Assembly: GCF_023343835.1 (NCBI RefSeq) | Contig: NC_064438.1 | Location: 21,224,077-21,288,076 of the forward strand | Source of the DNA: Lagopus muta | Lineage: Eukaryota > Chordata > Aves > Galliformes > Phasianidae | Direction: 5' to 3' | DNA: 64,000 nt | In this document: positions 1 to 13,450 of the stretch, one piece after another | Layout of the letters: the number at the start of each line of letters is the position of its first letter | How positions within the stretch are numbered: position 1 is the first letter of the stretch | The notes under the pieces: model-generated | Databases searched by the model: none | Seen by the model: the letters and a program-made list of their open reading frames with translations, nothing else | What the model was told of the DNA's origin: nothing | Position numbers and translations under genes: made by a program

Positions 1-1989
1 TGAGTCTGTAGGCAGTCAAGACTACCTCCTGACCTGCTCAATTGAGGTAAAAAACATTGCAGCACAACTACATTAGCAAAATGGTCATCTTTATGTCAGA
101 GTTAACTGCACCCAACATAACCTTATTTCTGCTCCTTTTTCTAGCCTAGAAAAGCCCAAAGGAATGATGCAAAGTAACATGCACTAAGAGGGACTACCTT
201 GCAAAGGTTACCTCTTCATTTAATCATACATTTCAATTAACATACCTCATGCATTTTCATTCCTTTATTACAGCTGCAGTATCTTTAGACTTGAAGTTGC
301 ATGGCTCTGTGCCAGGCATTTACTGTCATCTGCTCAGATAGGTAAATCATTTTGTTTTGTGTAGACTGTCAGCATGTATCCTTTTGAAATAGAGGATAAT
401 TTCTGTGGTCTTTCATGAGGAACTACGTCTGGTGTGCAGCACAGTGAGAGAACGCCTGCTTCTTCTCAGCTCCATCTGAATTAGGGTGGGGAGTATGCCC
501 GGCTGTGTGCAGGTTTGGGACCCATCCTCACCTCTAAAATCTTCTACTCATCAGGAGCTTTTGTTTCTGCACAACTGGTGATATCTAACCTCTCTGCCAT
601 TTCAATGAACAAGACTCTTCAGAAGTTCAGAAAGAATGATCAGGAATTTCATAAGCAGAACATCTCTATAATACATCAAATTACCTCAGATCACAGAGTG
701 AAAGATTTTGCTTGCTTATACAATAGTTTGCCATCATGATTATATTGCATCACACACTAGAGCACACAAGTGAGAAGAGATCCCTAGGCAGAATAGTTTG
801 GCAGAGCTCTGGAAAGAATTAGCTGTAGCTCATACTGAGCTTCTTGCCAAGGTGGTCAAGCTGATGTCAGGGCAAAAGCCAGTATCTCCAGACAAGGTTG
901 CACAGCAATACAGCCTGCTCATTGGTTATGCAGAGACCTCAGCCCACACTCCAAGGCATTGTAGATGAGACTTCTGTTGCTAAAGTTCTCAGTGAAAAGC
1001 ATTTGTAACCAGGGCAAGCGAGTCACAGTTTTTGTCTAAAGTGAACTCTGGCAGCATAAACTGTATTTAGAGCATCTCCTTTTTCCTCTCCCAGTGAGGC
1101 TCATCAGTCACTTCAAATTCAAACTGTCCTGTCGCAACAGCTACTGCCCTAGCTGCTTGTCACTGTAAAAGGCGGAATCTTAAATGGAGTGCTATAGAAA
1201 ATATAAACTGGGTTCAAAACAGGAATTCTACAATATACTGTATCCATCTTTTGGGATATCATCTTCCATAGGGAAGATCCATAGGAAAAAAAGGCACATT
1301 AAATAATAGATACACAGTGATGCAAAGCTACTTTGCACAAGCAACTACTGTGTTCTGACCCACAGGGCTGTTTGACTCAATTGCTAAACTTGAGATGATG
1401 CTGTTCTGGGGAATGGCTTCTGTGACTCCATATGCAGAATTGAAGGCCTTAATCTTACATCTTTTGCTTGGATAGGGCACAGAGTTTTTATGTTAGCAGT
1501 CTCCACAGGTAAGAATTATCCTCAACAAAAGCCAGGACGAAAAACACAATCACAAAAGTCTCTCTAATAGGAATGCATTGGCATAAAGGAGAAGAAGAAA
1601 AAAACTTTGAAACTGAAGATGGCTTTGCTTGCCCAGAAATACTCAGCCATTTAATATGAACCCTCAGGAAGGAAACGCAATAATCTACAATATTATCACT
1701 GAACTGCTGTATTATCTAAAGTGTACATTAAAAAGTCACCCTGCTGTGAGACAAAAAATCATTAACTTCCTGATCTTTAGAGCAGCCAAGTCCTTCAAGG
1801 GATACTTAATATCAAAGCAAACATATCTCTTTCAGCCAAAACAAGGCTGTACAAAGCATGAGAGAAAAACAGGCCTTATTTCCATTAAGTATGAAAGCTG
1901 AAGACTACAACAAAAACTTTTGATCTTCACATAGCTCTGAAACAAAATACCTAAAGAGAAAGAGAACAACTTCATCAAGAAATGGTCCA

Positions 1990-2023
<34 letters not shown>

Positions 2024-5000
2024 CCAGATTTACTTTCTCAGCATTTGAAATATCAGTTTTCAGTTGGGATATAATTTTCCTTTTCATTTTCTTTTTTCTT
2101 TTTTTTTTTTGTTCCTTCCCTGTGCATTCCTTCTGGTGTTTCAGATAAAGTTAATAGTGATGGAAATGTGCCCACTAGGTGGAAAAGCCCCATGAATGAG
2201 TGGAGGAAAGAATGGTATTCCCTAGGAGAAGATGAGTGAAATAAATGGATTGTAAGGCACATGCTTCATTACTTATGAATAATTAGTTAGATTGTGATTC
2301 ACCTGGCTCAGAAATTGAGCTTAATGTCTTTGGGTTTCTTAAGTCTTACAATGAATATTAAAATCATATAGCAGCTTTGGACCATTCATTCTGAACCCAC
2401 TTCCCACCACCCTGGTCTTCCACTGCAACATTCCAGGTAGCACCCTGCCTTTATTCACCAGACACACTTCTGCCAAGTAAGGTGATACACAGAAACAAAA
2501 GGGAGAAAATAGAATTTTGTACAAATATGAGGCATTGTTCCACGAAGATTGCTCAGAAATGTCACAATTTATGAAAAGATCGTGGATCTGTCTTGATTGT
2601 TATTAATAATGTGGGAAAGACTAAGGGAAATAATACAAAGATAGAGCAAAAGAAAGACTCAGTTCAGAAGCCAGCATGAATAAATGAGCCATCTTTGTAT
2701 GCCACCTGCCAAAGCAATTTGCAGCAGTTATGTCACAGCCCCACCGCAGCATCAGGAGCAGTACTAGCTGACACTAGTTAGCTAAATATGAAGGCTTTTC
2801 TCTTCCTGAATTTTTGGTCATGCTTATGGCTGCTGTATAGCTCTCAATCCTACAGAGATTTGACAGCCAAAAAAGGGCTGTGGATGAATTTCACTTTTTT
2901 ATATAAAGTCTCAGCTAATTCTTCAGCTGTCACATGGGACTTGAGCAGTACATAGACCTCTCTGTGGCTCTCTGCAAGGAACAAATATCACTTCTTGGTA
3001 CTGTATAGTTTACTCTGGCTGATTCTGCTATTCATCTGAGAATTCAGTAACAGAACTATTAATAATGGAACTATCAATATCAGTATAAAATAAATATGAA
3101 TGGAAATAGGAAAGCATCAGAAAAAATTGTCAGGAAAAAGGTCAAGGGAGTTATGTGTGTTAACTGCTATGGTACACTGCAGCTGTGATTTTGTGCAAGT
3201 GGCCAAAAAAGGAAGAAAATACTTGTTTCAACATAAGGTGGAGACAGGAACAGTGCTGGAGCCATAAAATACTCAGATAAGTAAAAGGCAAAATTCATGA
3301 GTTTTATCTAAAGCATGTACAGGGCCAAGAAAAAACATGAGTCAACTTTACGAGCATTATGCACTCCACATAAAGACACATGTGTTTCTTACATTCCTAC
3401 AATAACCTAACACTGCCCAAAGGTTTCAGAAATAGTCCTTATATATTTACTTCCTTACTCATAAGTAAGTCATTTTCTCCTTCCCTTTATTATCTGGTCT
3501 CATTCCAGCCTATCAGCATCCTCTCTTTTTTGGATGTCAAAAAGAGGAAGAAGTATTTCCAGAGTTCCTTCTGTACACACCCTCTCCAAAAAACATACTC
3601 TTTCATCTCCTTGGGTAGTTGCTAGGTTTGTTGCATAAGTGGGATCCTGTAACAGCAAACAAATCATTCCCACCTCAGTCAAGTCTAAACAGACCAGCAG
3701 CCAGCTGCCAAGGAGGTGGAAGCACAAGAAGCACTCCATTTTTCAGCCTCGTGAGCTCTGGGAGAAGAAACCATTGAAGTATACAGGAACAAATGTGTAT
3801 ATGCTTCTAGGTGCAATACACAGCACATAGCTTTGCTGTCCACATCTAGCACTGGAGCAGTTAAAGAATTGGGACCCCTCAAAGCAATCAAGTAACAGAA
3901 GACATTGTTAAGTTTCTTTTAAAGATATAATTGAAGACAGAGTGGGTTTGGATGCCAGGTGAAACATAATTCATTCAGGAAAGAAACTACTTATCCCACT
4001 AAATGTCATGTTATTCTGGCCCATGAAGGAGACCATTTATTGACTTAACAAAGGAATATCAGGAAAGCAGTGGGTTAGGAGCAAGACTGAGAGTGATGGG
4101 AAAAGCAGGGGAGATTGATCTCTCTGAAGTCCACTGCCACTTAACATAAGGTACTCAAACTGATGGATGGAGCACATTGTCACAATGGCTAATGCTAATG
4201 GCCATTCCTCTATCTGTAGCTACTGCAGTAATTCAAGTTTTGACACCGTGGCTTTCTTTCCTTCTTGTTCTATCCCAGCCAAAGCCCACACAGGAACACA
4301 ATGTTCCTGCAAATCCACAGGGTGCAAAGAAGCTGATGGAGACAGGCCTGTTCCTCCTCAGTCCTGATGTTCTCAGTTACCACATCCTCTTCTGTGCTTT
4401 GCTTTGTGCTTTGTGCTTTAGAATTCCTGCAAGGAAGAGACAGTTGCTTGAAACACCAGCACAGCATGTGAGCTCTGATTTTTGTCTTTACTTCCAATCC
4501 ACATACCTGAGTCATAGAGTATATGTTAATTCTCTAAGCAATTCAACAGCTTCAAAAGTAACACTTTTGAAAATTAAATCTTCCATTTCTTCCATCAGTT
4601 CAGCTCTTCTGTATCTCTTTTAGATTTTTAAAATATTCTTATTACAGTTAAAATCAAGACAACAGATTTACTGTCATGACAAGATGGAAGACTGACGGAG
4701 ACACTCACATAAAGGCTGTTCCTCCATGCCTGGACTGGATTGACTGCATCTTTCCTAAGAGCTGGATTTCTTTGCTTTTTCAATGCAAGGTTATCTAAAG
4801 TAATACACACTGCCCAGTTGGAGCAGTTTTCATGAGAAAATCCCATACTGAATACCATGGCATGCTTTCTGCCACAATTATCCAGCTGGTGCTGTTTCCA
4901 CATCTCTGTAGACTCTTGGTGACACTAACAGCATGGTGAATCCAACAGAATTACCTTAGTTTCTGATGTATTAGATGGCAGTTTTGCAGCCTAAGCTCGC

Positions 5001-8000
5001 TCTTTTCGTACATTTTAAGTCAGCTTCTTCTATTTTATTCTGGGATATGGAACAGAAGGGAGAATACCAGATGATTTGCCAAATGGAGAGGAGTTAAACT
5101 GCCAAGTGCTATCTTGAGTTTACTCACAGACACATACGCCCATTCCACAAACTGTCTTGTGGCAATATTTTTCCACTAATCTAAAAGTGGTGCAAGAGGT
5201 GTTACTGTGCATTTCTCCATGGATTACATGCTTCATATGCACTCAGATGCCATTATATTGGTAATATGTGCCCTGCTGTTTTGAAACATGCATTTATGTG
5301 TCAGAATGTGGATGACATATATCAGTAATGAAAGTGTTAATGTCCCAGATGCAATAAAGCTTCAGGAAAGTTAGCACCTTCATCAGCTCAAGTTTATTCC
5401 TTGGAAGGCAGATAACACTTTTCTGATCATTTTGACTGAATTCCTTTACAGGAACTCAGATTTTTTATGCACCACACCTCAGCAGCAGCTGATCACATGC
5501 AGTGGTCACCCTTCTGTCCTGCAAATGAAGAGCATTTGCAGGCCCATAAGTATATTAGAGATGGCTGGGCTTTCTAAGCTGGACTTGTTCAAAAGCATGG
5601 TTCATCTTGTAATTGACTGTCAGTTTGATTTACAATGGCACTTTTGATGGGTTTAGAGACTTCAATCCAAAATGCACTCTGAAATAAATGAAGGGAAAAG
5701 TCAACCCAGTGAGGCAACTCAATTTGTTAATATCATCAAAGAACGGGAAACAATTTAGGCGACACATCAGCCCCAAACAAAAAGCACTTAGAACAGAAGC
5801 AGCCCAGAGAGAGGCAGTTTATAAAACAAATCACAACAGCTGTAAAAATTATAGAAGCAGATGGAGGAAGGAAGATCAGAAAGGGGAAGTAAAAAATCTG
5901 TCTATTCAAAAGTGAGGCAAGAAATGAGCAACAATTTTTAAGTTCTGAAAATTTTGACTTTTTTTTTTGCCTTATGTCACTTGTGGAAAAAGCTCCATTT
6001 AAAGAAAAAAAAAAGTATATATGTATACATGGTGGGCTTGAATTGTTGCATTGCAAATCTTCCAGTCAACCACATTTTGCCTCAGAAAAATTGTGCCTTA
6101 CGATTCAATTTTTGTAAAATGCCTGGAGCCCTGATTATATATTAAGAATACAGGTAAAGGAGAAGGACAGAAAATGCTAATGAAGAGTTCCAAGTTCTTT
6201 CACTGTTCTCTGGAACAACAGCCCCTCAACCATTTCTCCACCTCAGACCCTACAGTAATACTTTGCCTGATACTTCTGTATGGAAGCAACCTTTCTTTAT
6301 GAAGGCAGCTAAGGAGCATTTTCACATTGTTCTGTGAAAAGTTAAGAAGCCTGAAATGAAGTGATTTTTGGAAGAGGAGCTGGGTTATTTCCAAATGCTT
6401 TTCAGTAAGTCTACAAGAACTCAGTAAGTCAAACAATTAGCCGCATCAGCAAGCAGCTGGCTGGAAATAATACTTAATGCATGCCAGTTTTGAACTTGAC
6501 ATTGCAAACTGCAAGTGCTGTGGTTTATGTTTGGGTGTATCAATCCTGTCTGTCAGGCAGGTTCACCTCTTTGGTAACTAAAGCACACACAAACAAACAT
6601 TTGTTTTAAAATCGTGAGTTTCTCCAAAGTGAGCTATTGAATAACAGTCACCTTTGTTCTCCTGCCACCAAAGAAGGAGGACTTTTGAATGCGTGATTCC
6701 AGTCAGAAAGGGGACTGTATGCATATGCCCTGTATACAGGGCAAAGTCCCATTCCTAGTGCCCCAGTATCTGTCTTTCCTGCATACCCATGGCATTCTTC
6801 TCCCTCCTTGAGAAGGATTAATTATTTCTGGCTTTAAAACCCTTCATCTTCTTTCTATTTACTCAACTGAGTTGTAAAATTATGTCCATATTGTTTACAG
6901 AGACAATATTTACATATACGTTCTTCTTTCAGCTAAAAGGAATATATTTTTTAAAGAAAAAACATTCTGTTCCAAATTCTGTTGAAAAATATTTTACCTT
7001 TCGATATCAGAAGTAAACATAAAACACAAATTCTGTGAAAATGTGTTTCAAGTAAACCAAAATACGAAAAACAGATGGTGCTTTTCATCGGTCTTAATTC
7101 CTTCTTTACTTCAATTTCATCCCCATTTCTGTCATTTCCAGACAGCCTAGTACAAATCCATTCAACTGCATGACCATTCCCTTTCCATGACTACCTATCT
7201 TCTTGGCTTCATTAAAAATTCTCTTACCTTTCCGCTCCTTTCCACCTCCTATTCTTGTTTTGATGTCTGTGTCCCTCTACAGTCAGTGCCTTTCAGTTCA
7301 GATAAAAAACAATGTTCCTAGCTTTAAGGTTCTATTGCAGTTTCTCCAATTGATATGAGCTATGGCAATGTTCCCTGTAATACAAAACCAGATCCATTAA
7401 CTAGACATTTTCTTATGATGCCCTTGACCTAACTCATTGAATTTGGCCTTTAGATATTATCACTTACCTGGCAAAAACCTACAGTGTTTCACTAAAATTC
7501 CTTGCTTTTGCCCTTCTTCCCAGAAGAGAATGTAGGACAACCTTATTAATTAAAATATAGATGGATCCCAAATTCCCAAATTCCCAATAACATACCCCAT
7601 GAGGAACGTGCTCACAAAATTCCATCCATTCACATTCCTCAGGAACTGGGTTATTTTTTCAGCTGTCTGTAGCCCTCTTGGGATTGTTAGCTGGGGACTG
7701 TCTCTGAGGAACGCAGGAACTGCTCCAGCTGCATAATGCTACTGAGACAAATCTGTTAGCACATTTCCATACATGAATTACTTTATTAAAGTATTTTAAA
7801 CAGAGCTGGAGAGGCTGAGGTTCAAAACCTCCTGAGTGGTTCAAAAAAGTACTAAGATGAATATGGGATTTGACAACAATGATCTTCAGGGCACTATTAC
7901 AGAAAGGAACAATGAAAAGATTCAAGAATGATACTTCGGGATAGTAGAGAAACAAAGAAAAAAATATAAAGGAAAAGAATAGGAGAGAAGATGTGGCTGA

Positions 8001-8800
8001 AGTCGAAGTTTCTAAAAATACTAGAAATCTTTGGAGACAATCTGAGTGAGCATACATCAAACATGGCATCAACTGTGTGTAGGGATCAGGGGGCTGACTT
8101 AAATTAGATTTAAATATGAGGAAGTAGATGCTCCCTCCATAGCAGCTGTCTTCTGGAATACAAAGAAAATGAAGGGGAAAAAAAAAAAGAAAAAAAAAGA
8201 GAAAGGATAAAGAATAAAATACCTAGAGTTCCCTGAAAAGATGAGATGTGATGAGACAAAGCCACTCTGGGAAAGCTTTCTTTACAGGTTTCTGAAGAGT
8301 CACTGCTTTTTAACAGAGAACTCTGCTCCCCAGGAGACTCCACTACTCAGGTCTGTCAAACCTGCAGCCTGGCTAGCAAAGTGCAGCTGCCTAGAAAGTA
8401 AGTTTCACTGTGATGCTGAAAGAAGGGACAGTGTTCCTACTTTAACCGTGCTCTGTTCAAAAATGCAAAGAAGTGTCCTAGACTGGGGAAAGCTCCTGTG
8501 AAAGAGTGAAGGATTTCAAAGGGATGCACAGGAAGCCAGGTAGTGTAAGAAGGAATGGATGGCCAAAGCCTGCTCTGCACAGAGTACTGGAAGTCTTTGA
8601 AAAAACTTGGAAAGAACTCTCATCATGTTCGGTAACATTTTTACATGGAGATCTGTGAAGGAAAAATTAACCTTTAAGTTCCTTACCTCCTTTGGATCTA
8701 TCTGCTTGATTACTGCATCTAAGTTGTTACTTCTGCTGAAAAGATGAAAAGAGAGATACAAATGGAAGTATATGCTCCATAGAAGGATATTTTGAGTGTA
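1..8800. other. Intergenic desert, left part
   Basis: AT-rich sequence with no recognisable exon, RNA gene or full repeat element. It holds pyrimidine-rich tracts (1992-2110), an A-rich run (8176-8200), a perfect 18-bp palindrome at 6726-6743, and open frames up to 148 codons (4177-4623) with no family resemblance. Conserved noncoding enhancers cannot be detected without alignment. Confidence 0.6.
1992..2023 (+). repeat. Uninterrupted T32 homopolymer
   Basis: Thirty-two consecutive T between CCATC and CCAGATTT. A second T-rich stretch follows at 2080-2110. It could be a simple repeat or the poly(A) end of an old minus-strand retrocopy; no retrocopied gene was recognised beside it. Confidence 0.85.
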
Positions 8801-8804
8801 AAGG

Positions 8805-9076
8805 AGGGAGAACTCGAAACGGCTGGAAACTGCAGCATAGGAAGTTCCGCACAAACATGCGCAAGAACTTCTTTACAGTGAGGGTGACGGAGCACTGGAA
8901 CAGGCTGCCCAAGGAGGTGGTGGAGTCTCCTTCTCTGGAGATGTTCAAGACCTGCCTGGATGCCTACCTGTGCTACCTGGTGTAGGGAACCTGCTTTGGC
9001 AGGGGGGTTGGACTCGATGATCTCAGGAGGTCCCTTCCAACCCCTACAATTCTGTGATTCTGTGATTCTGTGAACT
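8805..9076 (+). mobile_element. CR1 LINE 3' end, sense
   Basis: Typical CR1 3' sequence: TTCTTTACAGTGAGGGTGAC, GAGCACTGGAACAGGCTGCC, a stretch about a 'Met-Phe-Lys' segment, then GGTCCCTTCCAACCCCTAC. It ends in three copies of ATTCTGTG at 9049-9072. The 5' end is truncated, as usual. The intact tail and good match suggest a fairly young copy. Confidence 0.92.
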
Positions 9077-12000
9077 GAGGACCATGAATTAGCTCAATGC
9101 TCAGGAACAAAACCAAAGTTATGCCATTGGCATCTAAATGACCATTCCTTATTCTGCTGCCATAAATGACAGCAGAATCCAGCTTCAGCCAGTGATGGCC
9201 AAAATATCATCTGCTGTAAATGTGTGCGCCAGTTCTGGGCAAGTCCATCATCACTGGACAGAATCTTCACTGTGATTTCTGTTTGTCGGGCAGAAAATAA
9301 AAATAATCTGAGGTTTTTGAGGCATCAGTTTTTGTATGCTGTCAGATACTCTCTTTTATAATAAATGGAAATGAATGTGAGCCAGCAACCTGCTTTTCTA
9401 CCTTCCGGTCATCCTTCCTTCTACTCGTCTACGTGAAGTACAGTAGAAAATCCAAAAGGAGAGGGCAATTATAGAAACAGAGTAACAACGTGAAGTCCTC
9501 CTGAAGAGGTTTGAATGTACACACAAGGAAAACAGGCAAATGATAATTGCCCTAGCGTCCTACCTCCAGCAAGGGAGGGAACATGGCCAGGATGCACTGG
9601 ATGCTGTAAAGCTGAGCATAAAATAAAGGCTCAGCTTTATTGCCAGAGGCACTTTGCAGTTGTGGCCAGAGGTCTCACCACCCAGATGTCCCCAAGCACA
9701 TCTCCCCACCTCTCAGCATGTGTGTGCTGTTCCACTGCCTTGTTGTCTCCACAGGAGGATTTCTGCAACATATGGGAGCATTCCTGAGCAGGGAGCTGCT
9801 GGAGAGAGCAGGGCAGAGGGGTTTGTATCTGACACTGAAACAATTCACCAGGTGCTAGCTTGATTTTAGGGATACCACAAGCTTTTTTTTTAATTCTTTT
9901 TTAAAAATGTATTTATTTTATTCCTCTTACAAAAGAGAGTGGAACTTACTCAGCTCAAGTGGAAATCCACTGACTCATTCTAGGGATAAATTTGCCTCTT
10001 ATGACCCAAAAGTAAGCAGACAGCATTCTGGAATGATGAAGGAAACACGCCTGAACTGAGAGCTGAGACCATGTCCTCCGCTCTGGTACTTACAGGATCT
10101 CTGAAAGTAACATCTGAGTTTTACCAAGGGTCTGTAAAAGCCCTTTTAGCTAGTGTGAGGCTTAAAAGATTAAGTTGTTGGTTAAAAGAAACACTGTTGA
10201 GACTAGATTGAGATTCTCCTGATTCAGCAGTACTCAGTGTGCCTGAAAGTGCTTATAAATTTCATCACTCAGCACCTACATGGATGACAAATGGAGATAG
10301 ACTGGTGACAGCAGAGGTGGGGGGTGCAGCATTTCTCTTTGTTTTTTGCTCCTTAGTGAAACAAACGGCAGCCAAATAACATGCTCCAAACTCCCCCTTC
10401 TCTGCAAGGTAACAGCAGCTGCAGGATGTACTTCTTCATTAGCTCAGTGGTTTGAAATGTAACTCGAAGGTCGGCTGGTATTTTTCACAAGGAATGAGGC
10501 TAGAAAATATAATTGGAAGGCTTGATGACTGCTTGAGCCTGATCTCTTATTTCTGTGATTTCAGCTGAGAGCTAAGTGTGAAATTTTGCATACAAAATTA
10601 TGTTATAGAAATAATGCAATACAAGTGACTGTAGAGCTTTTAAAGAAGCAGAAGGCAATGAAACCTTAGTTCTCACATGTTGGAGTATTATTAGTTCTCT
10701 TGATTAACTTGTATTATTGACCACTTTTGCCAGTATATTAATTTTGTACTGGTAAAACATAACAGAGCAAGATTCTTGGAACTCTGAATCCTCTATCAGA
10801 GGATAACTAAGGAACGTGCAGCAGCAACATGACCTCTCCATCTTTCACTATTAGTGTTTTCTTATTTTCTTTCGTGCAAGAAGCTGCAAAACAACCTCTA
10901 TCCTTTCTTTAGGCTATATATATCCTCCACGGGTTCTTTGGGTGCAGAGTGAGAAATGCCAGGTTTGCTCCACCCTTTAGGTTTCTTCTCTTTAATGAAC
11001 TGTTTTTAACCCATGGTCCAGCTGTGCTGGCCTGTTGTCTACATCCTCTTCATTCTCTGTGTCAAAAAAACACTTGCTATAGGTGCCCAAAATAGGTCCA
11101 TTTGTCTTTTTTCCTACTCTGGATGTTTGAGTTCTCCCAGCTTCTTCCTCTGTATCTATGCATCTATTATCATTGACCCTGTCACTTTCTGCATTTCATT
11201 CACAGTGAGCACATACATCATATAGTTATGGCAATTGTGTTTCTTCATATTCAGCAGCTGTATGTCATCCCAGCAGTGTCTGCATTCTGCAATCTGCATC
11301 TATGAAAACACAATAGTAAGGGACAATAGTAAAAAATTTGTTGCTGTTTGCAATCTCATTTTCTGTACTTCATTGGGTTTTCTGCTCCTGAAGAAATTAT
11401 TTTCTTTGCCTTCTTGGAAGATAAAACTTTGCTATTTTTATGGTGTTCTTTTGCTCATCTCAGTAATGGTCTGTTGTTATTTCCCAGAAGGGAGCCCCAG
11501 GTGGGACCTAGGCCTGAGACATCAGCTGTTTAAACAAGTGGAACGGCTGTCATTAATCTTTGCTTCTGGAGCTCATAACAGGAAAATGGAGCAAGCAGGG
11601 AATTGGTTCTCAATAAAAGAAGCGTCCTTCAGCCTTGCACAGTTTCATGTCCAGCCACTAATCAATATATATTGTTCCCATAGATCACAACAGCAGCAGG
11701 TGAGAAATTGCTTGGACTACAGGCTTGCGTATAGTGGACATGTGAGGATTTCCCATGCACACTGCAGACAAATCAATCTTGTAGAATAAGACTCAGAAGA
11801 AGTGTCAGGAAAAGGCAAGAGATGATACCAAGGATATTTGGGAACAGACCCCTTGGGGGAAATATTAAGACAAGAAGAAAGCCTTGCTCTTCTCGTAAGA
11901 GTTCTCTTGTACTGCAAAAATCAATACAAATATGTTAGAAAATAAATCTTTGCAAAACTATTGGTAGCTCAGAGCTAACTGAAAAGTGTCACATGGCTGC

Positions 12001-13347
12001 ACAGTAGGATCTCTTTGTGTAAATGACTTTCTGGCTAGTACCTCCAACAGCTGCACCCTCAGGTCCACAAGGAGATCTCAAGCAGCTCTTTGCTCTGACC
12101 AACTCACCCCTGCCCCTTACTCCTCTCTCCACCGCAGTTTTCTACAGCAATGCTACATTCATCAATAAAAAGTGATTCTACTTGCTCAGGACAGTTCCTG
12201 AGTGCTGTGAGCTGACCCAGCTTTCTTTTTGCACTCATAAACTAATGCAGCTGTTGAAAGTACAATTTACAACAGACTATGAGAGCAGCCCTGAGATCCA
12301 AAAGGACCATAGTGCTTAGATAATGGAATGCAATCTTCAGGATACTGCTCTCTGAGTCCACAGAGCTGGATTCAGTGTGGCTGAAGCAGTTCCCATCATG
12401 CTTCTGGCCCTTTTTTAACAGAAACCAATTCTCTGGAGTTTGTGTACTACATTTCCTATTAGAGACTTGGGCTACAAAAATAAATAAATGAATGAATAAC
12501 CACCCTGCATCATTTAATTGGATTGAATTGCTTATCTAGCTCTGAGCTATTTCACGGCCCATGGTCCACTGCTGGACAGTAGCACAAGTCAGAGCTAGCA
12601 TGCACTGAACTGAGCATCCCTGCAGGAGAAGTGTAACGGGCCTGATGGCTGTCTTTTCTGTAAAGAAGAGAGGGCACCTTAAAGTGGGCCACGATAGAAA
12701 ATAAAGGTTTTAATGGCTAAAAATGTGGCCAGTGGATAACACAGCCCCTGTGGTTTTCTTCAGCTGTCGCACTGGAGAGGTTAAGGCAACAGGCATTTCA
12801 ATTCCCAGAAGGAAAAAAGGATTTCTGGTTATATTACCAAAAGAAAAAGTGCTGTGAAATCAGTTCTGAGAGACAAGAATTGGTCCTGAATGACTGACTG
12901 GGTAAATTTTCAGTACAATTCAATTCATATGCTCGTTTGGTACTTTCTATTTTTTCCTCATAAGCAGGTGGTGGGCAGCACAGAGAGCAGCAAGTTCTTT
13001 TTCATGATTGGTGATTTAAACTCTTCAATTAAAAGTATGTTAGCAGGTTTCAGCACATCTCTGTGATGAGGAAGATGGAAGAGTTGCGTGTAAGAAGAAA
13101 GTCTTATTTTCTGTGTGCATGAACACCTCCACTCCTGTTTTAATCCTGTCATTATTTGACAAGGGGTAAGGCACCACAGCGTGCTGGGGTCAAGGACTAA
13201 GCCATCCTTGCTCCTCTGCTTTTGAACACTTTCTAGTAAGCACTGGACTGCTGGATTGCTAAAGCAAGCCTGAACCCTGACAGTGATTTTGAAGAAGATA
13301 TTTCACCTTTTTTTTTTTGCTGAATGACATGCAATGAATAGTCAGAT
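9077..13347. other. Intergenic desert segment
   Basis: No recognisable gene or repeat. It includes the longest open frame of the desert (11235-11789, 184 codons), rich in Cys, Ser and Phe with no family resemblance, and an AATAAATAAATGAATGAATA simple repeat at about 12479-12498. Confidence 0.55.
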
Positions 13348-13450
13348 ATAGAATTACAGAATTATTAAGGCTGGAGAAGACCACTAGGATTGTCTAGTCC
13401 AACCACCAACACATCCCCACCATGCCCACTATGTCCCTCAGTGCCACATG
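13348..13450 (-). mobile_element. CR1 LINE 3' end, antisense fragment
   Basis: The reverse complement of a CR1 tail starts ATAGAATTACAGAATTATTA and continues through CTAGTCCAACCACCAACACA to GTCCCTCAGTGCCACATG. This is typical of the CR1-Y type subfamilies. Truncated after about 100 bp. Confidence 0.85.

Noticed and set aside
4177-4623. 148-codon open frame
   Set aside because: Hydrophobic and Ser-rich with no family match and an overlapping open frame on the other strand; probably chance.
11235-11789. 184-codon open frame in the desert
   Set aside because: No recognisable domain, no splice context, and low-complexity Phe/Leu/Cys composition; one such frame is expected by chance in this much sequence.
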